DNA of 58,961 bases from Caballeronia ptereochthonis (GCF_001545075.1 NZ_FCOB02000045.1:1-58961); one strand, 5' to 3'. Positions 7,854-16,682 are shown, numbered from the stretch's first letter. A program made the numbers and translations. The notes: generated by a model not told the origin, from the letters alone.

Positions 7854-8350
7854 CGATGCGAGCTGCCCAGAATGTGCGAATCGACGCGCACGAGGCGTTT
7901 CATGTGGCGAGGCGCGTGCACGGTATCCGCGCCGGAAACGAGCACCGGCAAGCCGTCCTCGACGCCCAGTTCGCGATCCGCGCATTCGTAGGCCACGATC
8001 ACCTGCTCGCCCACCGGCGTATTGAAAAGCTCGTGCCACGAAAACGTCACGGCGTAGCCATCGTGCGCGTGCGCCAGAAACACCGTGCGCTTGAAATCCG
8101 TGCTGTCGGGCCGGCGCACGCCCGCCGCGTCGAGCAGCACGCGCAACTGCACGCCGCGGTAGCTTCCCATCGGGCGGATATAGCGTCCCGTCGAGAAGCA
8201 CACGAGATCGAATGGCTCGATGCTCGCGCACGCGAATTCGCGCAATGCGGCAAGATCGAGCGTGAGCGGCCTCTGGACCGCGCCCCCGATTTCGACGACA
8301 GGTCCGGTGAGCACGTCCGTGCGAGCGGGGATCGAGTGCGCGAGTTCCAT
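7850..8350 (-). CDS. Sulfite-oxidase-type molybdopterin-binding domain protein
   Basis: A 166-residue protein made of one oxidoreductase molybdopterin-binding domain. Typical pieces are LVCFSTGRY, where the Cys is the likely Mo ligand, YRGVQLRVLLDAAGV, and the C-terminal VHAPRHMKRLVRV. There is no signal peptide, heme or dimerisation domain, so it is cytoplasmic and much smaller than full sulfite oxidase or MsrP. Substrate unknown. It heads a minus-strand operon with the nifQ-like gene (ATGA overlap) and the modE-like gene. ATG 8350 was chosen; an in-frame TTG lies three codons upstream and neither has a clear Shine-Dalgarno sequence. Confidence 0.8.
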   Translation of the reverse strand: MELAHSIPARTDVLTGPVVEIGGAVQRPLTLDLAALREFACASIEPFDLVCFSTGRYIRPMGSYRGVQLRVLLDAAGVRRPDSTDFKRTVFLAHAHDGYAVTFSWHELFNTPVGEQVIVAYECADRELGVEDGLPVLVSGADTVHAPRHMKRLVRVDSHILGSSHR

Positions 8351-8508
8351 GGCGATCAACGTAAAAGCGCGTCAAAGACGCGTGAGAGCGGCTGTGGCCC
8401 GGCCTTGAGAGGGCGTTGTATCTGCAACTATATTACGATGACCGGCATGCTGCCATGGCCCCTGGAGCATGCCGGACATGTTTTTCGGCTTATCGACGGG
8501 AGAGGCGC

Positions 8509-9423
8509 ATGAAGCGGCGGCTGACGGCGGCAATCGCAATGACGATGTTCCTCGCGGCGTGCGGCTCGGTCGCGCCGGGCATGTCCGCGCAGAAAGTGCC
8601 GCTCGCGGGCACGCCGAACGGCGTCGCGGTGCGCGATTCGGACGGCGCGGTGTTCGTCACCGACGACAGGACCAACGGCATCGTCATGACATCGCACATC
8701 GGCGACGAGGACGCGCCCGCGTTTTCGCTCTACGCGCGCATTCCGGCGGCGGAGGGCGAGCGCACGGGTTTGAGCCAGATCGCGTTCGCGCCGAATGGGC
8801 ATCTGCTCGTCGAGCGCTTCGGTTTCGGTTCGGCGAGCGCGGTGTTCGACGTCGCCCCGAGCGCTCAGGTCGCGCTCGCGTCCGACACGAATTCGGCGCG
8901 AAGGCGTCTGGGTCTGCTCGTGCTGGACGGCGGCACGTTCCTGTCGAGCTGGTTCGTGAAGGAGGGCAGCGCGCCGCCCGCGGGCGGCGTGAGCGTGATC
9001 ACGCGCGGCGCGGCGCCGAGGCAGGTGATCGAGCGGGATATCGTCACCGGACTGGGCAAGCCGGTCGGACTCGCGGTGGCCGGCGACATGCTCTACATCA
9101 GCGATCAGGCCGCGAACCGCATCTACAGGGTGGATCTGCAGGCGGCGCGCGCCGCAAGCGCGCCGATACCCGCGGGCGATGTCTTCGCGACCGTCGAGGC
9201 GCCCGACCTGATGGCCGCGACGCCCGACGGCACGCTCTACACCAAATGCGGCGCGCACGCCGTGTGCAGATTCTCGAAGCGCGGCCGCGCGACCGTCATC
9301 GTCGACGACCTCGACGCGCCGCGCGGCGTCGCCGTGGATGTCGCGAGGAAACGCCTCGTCGCGGTCGACCGGTCGAGCACGCCGGACAAGCCGAGCTCGC
9401 TGCGCGTGCTGCCGATCAAATGA
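8509..9423 (+). CDS. Lipoprotein with NHL/SMP-30-like beta-propeller repeats
   Basis: A 304-residue protein with an N-terminal lipoprotein signal ending in the lipobox FLAAC, so it is predicted to be an envelope lipoprotein. The rest has repeated segments of the form GLAVAGDMLYISDQAANRIY and GVAVDVARKRLVAVD, typical of NHL or strictosidine-synthase/SMP-30-like six-bladed propellers. No catalytic residues can be assigned. The start is set by GGGAGAGG shortly before ATG 8509. It is divergent from the molybdopterin-domain gene and convergent with the sugar ABC operon. Confidence 0.72.
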   Translation: MKRRLTAAIAMTMFLAACGSVAPGMSAQKVPLAGTPNGVAVRDSDGAVFVTDDRTNGIVMTSHIGDEDAPAFSLYARIPAAEGERTGLSQIAFAPNGHLLVERFGFGSASAVFDVAPSAQVALASDTNSARRRLGLLVLDGGTFLSSWFVKEGSAPPAGGVSVITRGAAPRQVIERDIVTGLGKPVGLAVAGDMLYISDQAANRIYRVDLQAARAASAPIPAGDVFATVEAPDLMAATPDGTLYTKCGAHAVCRFSKRGRATVIVDDLDAPRGVAVDVARKRLVAVDRSSTPDKPSSLRVLPIK

Positions 9424-9436
9424 CCGCGCTCGACGC

Positions 9437-10384
9437 TCAACGCGGCGACGACCAGCCCTTGTAGCTGCCCACGTTCTCGCGCGTGACGAGCGTCGACGGC
9501 ATGAGGATCATCGTGTTGGCCGGCTTCTTGCCGTTCATCATGTCGTAGCCGACGCTCACCGCCTGCTGCGCCATCGACCACGGGTCCTGGCTCGCGGATG
9601 CCTGGATCATCGTGTCGGTCTTGAGCGCGCTTTCGATATCAGGCGCGCCGTCCACCGACGTGATCACGATATTGCCGCGATGCAATTGCTTCGCGGCGAG
9701 ATCGGTGCCGATCGCTTGCGGATCGTTGATCGCGAACACGCCGTCGAGCTTCGGGAAGCGCGTGAGATAACCCTGCATCGCGTTCATGCCGCCTTCCCGC
9801 GAGCCTTTGCCGTCCTGGTCGTCGGAGAGGACCTTGATGCCCGGGCTCTTGGCGAGCTCGGCCTTGCAGCCCTTCACGCGATCGATCACCGCCGACACCT
9901 GCGGCCCGTTCTCGATCACCACGTTGCCCTTGCCGTTCAGCTTCTTCGCCATGAAGTCGCACGCGAGCTCGCCCGCCTGCACGTTGTTGGTCTGCACTGT
10001 CGCGTCCGCGCCGGCCGCCGCGACGTCGACCGCGATCACGACGATGCCCGCGGCCTTTGCCTTCTTCACCGCGGGTTCGATCGCCTTCGGATCGACGGCG
10101 TTCAGGAGGATCACGTCGACGTGCGCCGAAATGAAGTTGTCGATCTGCGTGAACTGCTTGTTCATGTCGTAATCCGACGACACCGCCGTGACCCGGGCGT
10201 TCGGGTTGATCTGCTTGGCCTTCGCTTCCGCGCCCTTGGAGATCGTCACGAAGTATGGATTGCCGAGCGAGCCGACCGTGATGCCGACGGCCTTCAGCGG
10301 CTTGTCGGCGGCGTGAGCGGATAGCGACAGGGTGAAACCGAGAGCGAGTGCGACGCTGGCGAAAAGCTTATTGTGCTTGCGCAT
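9437..10384 (-). CDS. Ribose/fructose-type ABC transporter periplasmic binding protein
   Basis: A 315-residue type I sugar-binding protein with a Sec signal peptide (cleavage after about SAHAA). It has the usual family pieces: GSLGNPYFVTISKG near the N-terminus, the ligand-loop region AVDVAAAGADATVQTNN, and FAINDPQAIG. It captures a sugar in the periplasm for the permease and ATPase encoded upstream on the same strand. It is the last gene of the operon. A hairpin precedes it and GGAGACAACAAC precedes its ATG, an arrangement that often gives the binding protein higher expression. The exact sugar (ribose, fructose or another) cannot be read from sequence. Confidence 0.9.
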   Translation of the reverse strand: MRKHNKLFASVALALGFTLSLSAHAADKPLKAVGITVGSLGNPYFVTISKGAEAKAKQINPNARVTAVSSDYDMNKQFTQIDNFISAHVDVILLNAVDPKAIEPAVKKAKAAGIVVIAVDVAAAGADATVQTNNVQAGELACDFMAKKLNGKGNVVIENGPQVSAVIDRVKGCKAELAKSPGIKVLSDDQDGKGSREGGMNAMQGYLTRFPKLDGVFAINDPQAIGTDLAAKQLHRGNIVITSVDGAPDIESALKTDTMIQASASQDPWSMAQQAVSVGYDMMNGKKPANTMILMPSTLVTRENVGSYKGWSSPR

Positions 10385-10400
10385 GTTGTTGTCTCCAGTT

Positions 10401-10432
10401 GGTCCGTTCGTTTGGGCGGGCGCGAGCGGACC
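10401..10432. other. Stem-loop between permease and binding-protein genes
   Basis: Arms 10401-10410 and 10423-10432 form a ten-pair stem (GGTCCGTTCG / CGAGCGGACC) with one G-T pair, in the 80-base gap. Without a T tract it is more likely an mRNA-stabilising or processing hairpin than a terminator. Confidence 0.45.
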
Positions 10433-10464
10433 TGCAAGCGCCCGATGTTTGAAAGACGGGAAAA

Positions 10465-11502
10465 TCAGGTGCGGGCCGAGCCGCGCTGACGGTAGCGATC
10501 GAGCGCCACCGCGCCGATGATCACGAGACCCTTGATGATGTACTGCCAGATGTCCGACACGCCGAGCAGCACCAGGCCGTTGGTCAGCACCGCGATGATG
10601 AGCGCGCCCACCAGCGTGCCGACGATCGAGCCGACGCCGCCCACGAAGCTCGTGCCGCCGAGAATCACCGCGGCGATTGCATCGAGTTCGTACGACTGGC
10701 CGAGCTGCAGGCCGTTCGCGGCATAGAGGCGCGCGGCGGACATCACGGCGCCCAGGCCGGCGAGCAAGCCTGAAATCGCGTAGACGAAGAGCTCGATGCC
10801 CCAGACCTTGATGCCGGACAGACGCGCCGCTTCCGGATTGCCGCCGACCGAGTAGATGCGCAGGCCAAGCACCGTGCGGCGCAGGATGAACCACGAGACG
10901 ATCACGACGAGAATCGCGATGATCACGAGCCACGGTACGCCGAAGAGCGTGTCGTTGCCGATGAACGCGAAGGACAGTTGCGGGTTGAAGATGGTCGTGT
11001 CATGCCCGATGAGGCGCGCGATGCCGCGCACGGCGGTGAGCGAGCCCAGTGTCACGATGAAGGGCGGCAGCTTGAGCAGCGCGATCAGCAGGCCGTTGAC
11101 GACGCCGAAGCCGAGGCCCACGGCGAGCGCCGCGGGCACGCCGAGCCAGCCAATGCCCGGGATGTTCGATGCCAGCAGCGCGGTGACCGCCGCTGCGGAA
11201 AGCACCGAGCCGACGGACAGGTCGATGCCGCCCGTCAGAATCACGAAGGTCATCCCCGCCGCGAGCACGATGTTGATCGACGCCTGCTGCGCGACGATCG
11301 ACAGGTTCTGGAAGCTGAAGAAGCCATCCGTGACGATGCCGAAGCCGATGCACAGCAGAATCAGCACGGGCAGCATGCCCGCGGTGCGCATCAGCACCTG
11401 CATGCGCTCGCGATGCTCGATGCGCTTTTGCCGTTGCGTCACGCTTTCGGCCTTTGCGACCGGCGCGGCGCCGGTGTCGTGGTGCTTGGTGGTGTTAGCC
11501 AT
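10465..11502 (-). CDS. Ribose-type ABC transporter permease
   Basis: A 345-residue inner-membrane permease of the RbsC family with about eight to ten hydrophobic segments and the family hallmark GGIDLSVGSVL near residue 90. It also shows PPFIVTLGSLTAVRGIARL and YSVGGNPEAARLSGI, the loop that contacts the ATPase. A hydrophilic N-terminal tail of about 35 residues precedes the first segment. ATG 11502 is chosen by a nearby GGAGAGAC; the reading frame extends further upstream into the ATPase gene but that part is not homologous. It sits 19 bases after the ATPase gene in the same operon. Confidence 0.92.
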   Translation of the reverse strand: MANTTKHHDTGAAPVAKAESVTQRQKRIEHRERMQVLMRTAGMLPVLILLCIGFGIVTDGFFSFQNLSIVAQQASINIVLAAGMTFVILTGGIDLSVGSVLSAAAVTALLASNIPGIGWLGVPAALAVGLGFGVVNGLLIALLKLPPFIVTLGSLTAVRGIARLIGHDTTIFNPQLSFAFIGNDTLFGVPWLVIIAILVVIVSWFILRRTVLGLRIYSVGGNPEAARLSGIKVWGIELFVYAISGLLAGLGAVMSAARLYAANGLQLGQSYELDAIAAVILGGTSFVGGVGSIVGTLVGALIIAVLTNGLVLLGVSDIWQYIIKGLVIIGAVALDRYRQRGSART

Positions 11503-11521
11503 GTCTCTCTCCAGATATGCT

Positions 11522-13078
11522 TTAAGCCGCCTGATCGAGCGCGATCTTCGAGCCCGTCGCCAGTTCGATGATTCCTTCCTGCGAAATCGGCTTGCCGGAA
11601 TGGCCGCCGAGCTCGCCCGCAATTTCACCTTCACGCATCACGAGCACGCGATCCGCGACGCCGATCACTTCCGGCAACTCGCTCGAGATCACGATGATCC
11701 CCACGCCCGAGCGCGCGAGATCGTTGATGATTCGGTAAATCTCCGACTTCGCGCCGATGTCCACGCCGCGCGTCGGCTCGTCGAGAATCAGCACTTCGGG
11801 CTTGGTTTCGAGCAGGCGCGAAAGCAGCACCTTCTGCTGGTTGCCGCCCGAAAGCGCGCCCACGTTCACGCGCATGTTCGGCACGCGAATGGTGAGCGCG
11901 GCGATTGCGTCCTTCGCGCGCGTGTTGCCGCGCGGCAGGTCCATCACACCCATCCTCGAGTCGCGCCCGGCGATCGTGATGTTGATGTTGTCGCGCACGC
12001 TCATGTCGAGGAACAGGCCCTGGCCCTTGCGGTCTTCGGTCAGATAGACGAGACCCGCATCGATCGCATCGCGCGGCGTACGCAGCCTGAGCGGCTTGCC
12101 GTGCATCGTCACTTCGCCGCGCGCGGCCGGTTCGGCGCCGAAGATCAGGCGCGCGAGCTCCGTGCGTCCCGCGCCGACGAGTCCCGCGATGCCGAGCACT
12201 TCGCCCGCGTGCAGATCGAGGCTGCAGCCGCGCACGCGGTTGCCGTCGGCGATATCGCGCACCGAGAGCACGACGTTGCCCGGATCGTAGGGCGCGTGCT
12301 CTTTCTTGTAGAAGCCGGAGATGTCGCGGCCGACCATCATCTTGACGAGGCTGTCGGCGGAGAGCTCGTCGCGCATCAGCGTGCCGACGTAGGAGCCGTC
12401 GCGCAGCACCGAGACGCGGTCGGAGAGTTCATAGATCTCCGCCATCCGGTGGCTGATGTAGATGATCGCGATGCCTTCCTCGCGCAATTGCCGCACGAGC
12501 TCGAACAGGCGATCGGTTTCGCGCGAGGAAAGCGGCGTGGTCGGCTCGTCCATCACGAGGATGCGGGCATGCGCATGCACGGCGCGCGCGATTTCGACCA
12601 GCTGCCGCTCCGCGATCGACAGATCGCCGACGAGCGTATGCGGCTTGAACGCGGCGCCCAGCCGTTTCAGCACGTCCTCGCTGCCGCGCTCCATGCCCAC
12701 GCGGTCGACCAGCCTGCCGCGCCGCAGCTCGCGTCCCGCATAGATGTTCTCGGCGACGGAGAGATTCGGCGCGAGGCTCAGTTCCTGATAGATCACGGCG
12801 ACGCCGAGCGCTCGCGCGGCGAGCGGTCCGTCGATGGAGACGGGCTTGCCGTCGATCAGAATCTGGCCGCCCGGGTCCGCCTGATACGCGCCCGACAGGA
12901 TCTTCATCAGCGTGGACTTGCCCGCGCCGTTCTCGCCCATCAGCGAATGCACTTCGCCGGGATAGACCGAGAGGCGCACGTCGTTCAGCGCGCGCACGCC
13001 GGGAAAGGTCTTGCTGATGCCGCGCATTTCCAGCAACGGCGGACGCGACGAAGGGGAAGAAGCGGAGTCATGCGGCAT
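11522..13078 (-). CDS. Ribose-type ABC transporter ATP-binding protein (double ABC domain)
   Basis: A 518-residue protein with two ABC domains, as in RbsA/MglA. The first has Walker A GENGAGKST, a divergent signature LSIAERQ and Walker B ILVMDEPT. The second has a degenerate Walker A (GLVGAGRTE), the signature LSGGNQQK and Walker B VLILDEPT. It powers sugar uptake with the permease and binding protein downstream. GAGGTGCACC precedes the ATG. Its start overlaps the end of the ROK repressor gene by 11 bases, so repressor and transporter are cotranscribed and the operon is probably autoregulated. Confidence 0.93.
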   Translation of the reverse strand: MPHDSASSPSSRPPLLEMRGISKTFPGVRALNDVRLSVYPGEVHSLMGENGAGKSTLMKILSGAYQADPGGQILIDGKPVSIDGPLAARALGVAVIYQELSLAPNLSVAENIYAGRELRRGRLVDRVGMERGSEDVLKRLGAAFKPHTLVGDLSIAERQLVEIARAVHAHARILVMDEPTTPLSSRETDRLFELVRQLREEGIAIIYISHRMAEIYELSDRVSVLRDGSYVGTLMRDELSADSLVKMMVGRDISGFYKKEHAPYDPGNVVLSVRDIADGNRVRGCSLDLHAGEVLGIAGLVGAGRTELARLIFGAEPAARGEVTMHGKPLRLRTPRDAIDAGLVYLTEDRKGQGLFLDMSVRDNINITIAGRDSRMGVMDLPRGNTRAKDAIAALTIRVPNMRVNVGALSGGNQQKVLLSRLLETKPEVLILDEPTRGVDIGAKSEIYRIINDLARSGVGIIVISSELPEVIGVADRVLVMREGEIAGELGGHSGKPISQEGIIELATGSKIALDQAA

Positions 13079-14336
13079 GGTGCACCTCTTGCGTTTTTTG
13101 CCCCGCGTGGCGAAGGCCCGCCACGCGCGGTGAAAAGTTGAAGAACATCGGCAGCGTGGCTGCGCCGATCGCGCCCGCATCCGGGCCGAAAGTGCCGCGC
13201 ACGAGTGTCGGGGTGCCGCGCGATTCGGGCGCGTTGGCGGCGAGCGTCGCGGCGAGACGCTTGACGAGCCGGTCCAGCAGGCCGCCGTCGATGTCGGAAT
13301 CGATCACGACCATCGGCACGTCGAGTACGCAGAGCGTCGCGCGCAAGGCGGGCGCGAGCGCCTCGATGCAGTCCTCGATCCATTCGTCCACGGCGGGCAG
13401 GTGACGCTCGATGCACGCCTGCAGGTCGATGCGGTTGTCCGCCGCCGCGCCGGAGTAGTTGAGATGCCGCACGAGCGCGTTGAGCGACGCGCGCGACAGC
13501 AGAATGTCCCACTGGCCCGACGGCTGCGGCGCGGAAGGCAGGCGGCTCGGCGGCACGGGAATCACGCCGATGTCGCCCGCATTGCCCGACGCGCCGCGCA
13601 GGCAATCGCCGTTGATCGCGATGCCGCCGCCGATCGCCGAGCCGAGGAACAGATAGACGAAGTCGTCGCAGCGGCGGCCGTGGCCGTAGAAAAGTTCGGC
13701 GGTCGCGGCGGCGTTGCCGTCGTTCTCGCTGAAAACCGGCAGCGACAGCGCACGGCCGAGTTCGTCGGCGAAATCGGTCGCGTCCCACGCGCGGAAGGTT
13801 TCGGCGGGCAGCCCCAGTTCGCGCAGCCAGCTGCCGAGATTGAACGGCTGCGCGATGCCGATACCCGTCAGCCGCTCGCGCTCCGTCGCGGAGAGCAGCC
13901 CGAGCATGTTGCCCACATCGCGCTGCACGATCTTCAGCACGGCCGACGGATGCGGCAGCACGGCATCGAGCGCGCTGCGCGCCAATACGTCGCCGGCAAA
14001 ATTGACGAGCACCGTTTCGATGCCCGTGCGATCCAGCCGCACGCCGATCCCGAACGCGCCGCGCGGATCGAGCCGGATGAGCGACGCGGGCTGGCCGCGC
14101 TGGCCGTCGAGGCGGCGCCCGGTATATTCGATCAGCCCCGCGCGGCCCAGCGACTCGACGATGCTGCCGACTGCGGTGCTCGTCAGATTCGCGTGACGCG
14201 CGAGGTCGGCCTTCGATGCCGGCTCGGTGCGACGCAGCGCCTGCAGAAGCAGGCGCTCGTTGTATCTGCGCACGTTCGCGGAATTGCTTCCTCTACCGCT
14301 TGGGGATTTCACGCGCTGTCTCCGAAAACCGGCCAT
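13068..14336 (-). CDS. ROK-family transcriptional repressor of the sugar ABC operon
   Basis: A 422-residue protein. Residues about 20-85 form a winged helix (SKADLARHANLTSTAVGSIV), followed by a ROK sugar-kinase-like domain with FSENDGNAAATAE and GSAIGGGIAING. The ROK zinc motif is not obvious and the catalytic Asp region reads FSENDGN, so it is probably a sensor rather than a kinase. By analogy with NagC and XylR it should release DNA when it binds the transported sugar. It is the first gene of the operon, and a 17-bp perfect palindrome lies just upstream of its start. Confidence 0.88.
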   Translation of the reverse strand: MAGFRRQRVKSPSGRGSNSANVRRYNERLLLQALRRTEPASKADLARHANLTSTAVGSIVESLGRAGLIEYTGRRLDGQRGQPASLIRLDPRGAFGIGVRLDRTGIETVLVNFAGDVLARSALDAVLPHPSAVLKIVQRDVGNMLGLLSATERERLTGIGIAQPFNLGSWLRELGLPAETFRAWDATDFADELGRALSLPVFSENDGNAAATAELFYGHGRRCDDFVYLFLGSAIGGGIAINGDCLRGASGNAGDIGVIPVPPSRLPSAPQPSGQWDILLSRASLNALVRHLNYSGAAADNRIDLQACIERHLPAVDEWIEDCIEALAPALRATLCVLDVPMVVIDSDIDGGLLDRLVKRLAATLAANAPESRGTPTLVRGTFGPDAGAIGAATLPMFFNFSPRVAGLRHAGQKTQEVHHAA

Positions 14337-14349
14337 CGAGGCGTGGCCA

Positions 14350-14376
14350 TTAATTAAATCAAGTTGATTTATTTAA
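14350..14376. promoter_or_regulatory. Probable ROK-repressor operator
   Basis: An AT-rich palindrome in GC-rich surroundings. The core TAAATCAAGTTGATTTA (14355-14371) is perfect about its central G, and the flanks TTAAT / TTTAA almost continue it. It lies 14 bases upstream of the repressor start. NagC/Mlc-type ROK sites are likewise AT-rich palindromes. The remaining gene-free stretch up to 14674 shows nothing further that I can support. Confidence 0.6.
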
Positions 14377-14674
14377 GACCGACGGCGCATCGAAGTAAAG
14401 CAGGGAAATCCCGAAGGGGGATTTAAGCATTCGATGAAAAACAAAGGCATGAAGCGCGATGCCCGGCCGACGCAAGTCACGGGCCCGGTGCGCTTTCACA
14501 CTAGGCGATGCGCTCAGCAGTGCCAAGAAGCGCAGCGATGTTTTGCGATCAGCTTTCACGCTGCGATACACGAGCTTTCGGCCGGCGGCGCGGCGGGAAT
14601 CGTTGTGCTATCGTCGGCGACACCTCTTCACATCGCGCGCTGTCCGCGGCGCGCCGACATTCCTCATCGCCATC

Positions 14675-15181
14675 ATGTTTTCGATCTCCCAGGCCGCGCA
14701 TGCCACCAAGGCCGCCCAGTACGACGACCTGCTGCAGCAAATCCGCTCGCTCATCGGCGACGAGACGGATTTCATCGCCAATGCCGCGAATTTTTCATCG
14801 CTCGTCTATCACACCCTTGCCGATCTGAACTGGGCGGGCTTCTATCTGTTCGACGGCACCGAGCTCGTCGTCGGGCCGTTTCAGGGCAAGCCCGCGTGCG
14901 TGCGCATCGCGCTCGGACGCGGCGTATGCGGCACGGCGGCGCGCGAGCGGCGCACGCAGGTCGTGCCGGACGTGGAGGCGTTTCCCGGCCACATCGCGTG
15001 CGATTCGGCGTCGCGCTCGGAGATCGTCGTGCCGCTCGTCGCCGCCGACGGGACCTTGATCGGCGTATGGGACGTGGATAGTCCCGTGCCCGGCCGCTTC
15101 GACGATGAGGACGCGCTCGGCATGGAAGCGCTGTGCACGGCGTTCGTCGCGCTCGCGTGGCGCAAGCGCACGGGCCGTTGA
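14675..15181 (+). CDS. msrC: Free methionine-(R)-sulfoxide reductase (GAF domain)
   Basis: A 168-residue GAF-domain protein that reduces free L-methionine-(R)-sulfoxide with thioredoxin, a cytoplasmic oxidative-stress repair. The three cysteines of the E. coli enzyme (84, 94, 118 from memory) are all present with identical spacing at Cys75, Cys85 and Cys109, in KPACVRI, GRGVCGT and GHIACDS. This is what distinguishes it from other GAF proteins. The in-frame sequence upstream of ATG 14675 is not homologous. A DUF302 gene follows after 14 bases and is probably cotranscribed. Confidence 0.92.
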   Translation: MFSISQAAHATKAAQYDDLLQQIRSLIGDETDFIANAANFSSLVYHTLADLNWAGFYLFDGTELVVGPFQGKPACVRIALGRGVCGTAARERRTQVVPDVEAFPGHIACDSASRSEIVVPLVAADGTLIGVWDVDSPVPGRFDDEDALGMEALCTAFVALAWRKRTGR

Positions 15182-15195
15182 TACCCGGAGGCATC

Positions 15196-15594
15196 ATGTC
15201 CGCCGATTCGAATGACAATGGCGTCGTCACGATCGCGAGCGCGCATGGCGCCGCGGCGAGCGCCGACACGCTCGAAGCGCTGATTCGCGCGCGAGGGCTG
15301 ATCCTCTTCGCGCGCATCGACTTCAGCGGCGACGCCGCCCGCGCCGGACTTGCGATGCCGCCGAGCCAGCTGCTGGTGTTCGGCAATCCGCAGGCCGGCA
15401 CGCCGCTGATGCAGGCGGTGCCCACCGCCGCGCTCGATCTGCCGCTCAAGGTGCTGGCGTGGGAAGACGCGGACGGCCGCGCATGGCTCTCCTATAACGC
15501 GACGGAGTACGTGCGCGCGCGTCACGGACTCGATGACGAACTGATGAAGCCCGTCAGCGGCGTGCCCGCGCTCGTGGAGGCGGCGGCGCGCTGA
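15196..15594 (+). CDS. DUF302 family protein
   Basis: A 132-residue protein with the DUF302 layout: an N-terminal ALIRARGLILFARIDFSG, LLVFGNPQAGTPLMQ in the middle, and LPLKVLAWEDADGRAWLSY near the end. The family has no established biochemical function to my knowledge. CCCGGAGGC lies before the ATG. It follows msrC by 14 bases on the same strand, which suggests a shared role in stress response, but this is inference from position. Confidence 0.85.
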   Translation: MSADSNDNGVVTIASAHGAAASADTLEALIRARGLILFARIDFSGDAARAGLAMPPSQLLVFGNPQAGTPLMQAVPTAALDLPLKVLAWEDADGRAWLSYNATEYVRARHGLDDELMKPVSGVPALVEAAAR

Positions 15595-15682
15595 ATCGGG
15601 AGGCCCTTGCCGCGAACAGGCCCTGGCCGTGTGCGGGGCGGCTGCGTCTACAATGAGGCGATTTCCTCCGTCTCGAAATTCA

Positions 15683-16669
15683 ATGACGAGCCTTGCCCGC
15701 CGCCGCCTGCTTGCCGCCTGCGCCTTGAGCGCCTGCGGTCTTGCGCGCGTGCCCGCCGCGCGTGCGGCATCGGACAACAAGGCGACGGTCGCGCTCGTCA
15801 TGAAGTCGCTGGGCGATCCCTTCGTCGTTTCGATGATCGAAGGCGCGCGGAACTACCAGCGGCACTACGCATCGCAACTCGATCTGACGACGCACGGCAC
15901 GCTCGCCGACAACGACGTGGCAGGGCAGGCCCGCATCGTCGAGTCGCTGATCGACGCGAAGACCAATGCCATCGTCATCGCTCCGGCGGACTCGAAGGCG
16001 CTTCTTCCCGTGGCGGCGAAAGCGATCGCGGCGGGCATCATCGTGATCGCGATCGACAATCCGTTCGACGAGGGCGCGCAGGAAGCGGCGAACGTCACGA
16101 TTCCGTTCGTCGGGCCGGACAGCCGGCGCGGGGCGCGGCTCGTCGGCGCCTATCTCGGCTCGAAGCTTGCGGCGGACGATGAGGTCGGCATCATCGAAGG
16201 GCCGACGAACGATCGCAACGTCCAGCAGCGCACGCTCGGCTTCAGGGAGGCGATGAGCGCGGCGGGCATGCGCATCGTCGATACGGACGGCGGCGACTGG
16301 ACCTTGACGAGCGGCAAGGCGATCGCCCTTCAGATGCTCTACGAGCATCCGGCGATCCGTGGGCTGATGTGCGCGAACGACAACATGGCGATGGGTGCGA
16401 TCGACGCCGTGCGCATTTCCGGCAAGAAAGGCCGCGTGCTCGTGACGGGCTACAACAACATCGAAGCCGTGCAGCCGATGCTCGACGACGGCCGTCTGCT
16501 CGCGACCGTCGAGCAGTTCGGCGCGCGTCAGGCGGTGTTCGGCGTGGATGTCGCGGTGAAGGCGCTGCTGGAAAGACGGCGACAGCGGGATTTGTCGCCG
16601 TATATGGAGACGCCCGTTCAACTCGTGACGAAAGGGCAGGCGAAAGCGTTCCGGTTCGGAGCGTCGTGA
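15683..16669 (+). CDS. Orphan sugar-type ABC substrate-binding protein
   Basis: A 328-residue type I periplasmic binding protein (RbsB/AraF-like). The N-terminus has RRRLLAACALSACG, with both a twin-arginine-like start and a possible lipobox (LSAC), then a Sec-like region ending near ARAAS. Family pieces include MKSLGDPFVVSMIEGA, VIAIDNPFDEGA and LMCANDNMAMGAIDA. No permease or ATPase gene is adjacent, so it must work with a transporter elsewhere, possibly the ribose-type system at 9.4-13.1 kb. It is convergent with the FAH-family gene. An upstream ATG at 15653 is possible. Confidence 0.82.
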   Translation: MTSLARRRLLAACALSACGLARVPAARAASDNKATVALVMKSLGDPFVVSMIEGARNYQRHYASQLDLTTHGTLADNDVAGQARIVESLIDAKTNAIVIAPADSKALLPVAAKAIAAGIIVIAIDNPFDEGAQEAANVTIPFVGPDSRRGARLVGAYLGSKLAADDEVGIIEGPTNDRNVQQRTLGFREAMSAAGMRIVDTDGGDWTLTSGKAIALQMLYEHPAIRGLMCANDNMAMGAIDAVRISGKKGRVLVTGYNNIEAVQPMLDDGRLLATVEQFGARQAVFGVDVAVKALLERRRQRDLSPYMETPVQLVTKGQAKAFRFGAS

Positions 16670-16682
16670 GACGCCCTGGGCG

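Noticed and set aside
10856..13141. Long plus-strand open frames opposite the sugar ABC transporter genes.
   Set aside because: They lie opposite clear permease and ATPase genes with intact motifs and have the low-complexity composition of antisense frames.
14359..14571. A 70-codon minus-strand frame between the ROK and msrC genes.
   Set aside because: Mixed codon use, no ribosome binding site, no recognisable sequence, and its end overlaps the operator palindrome.
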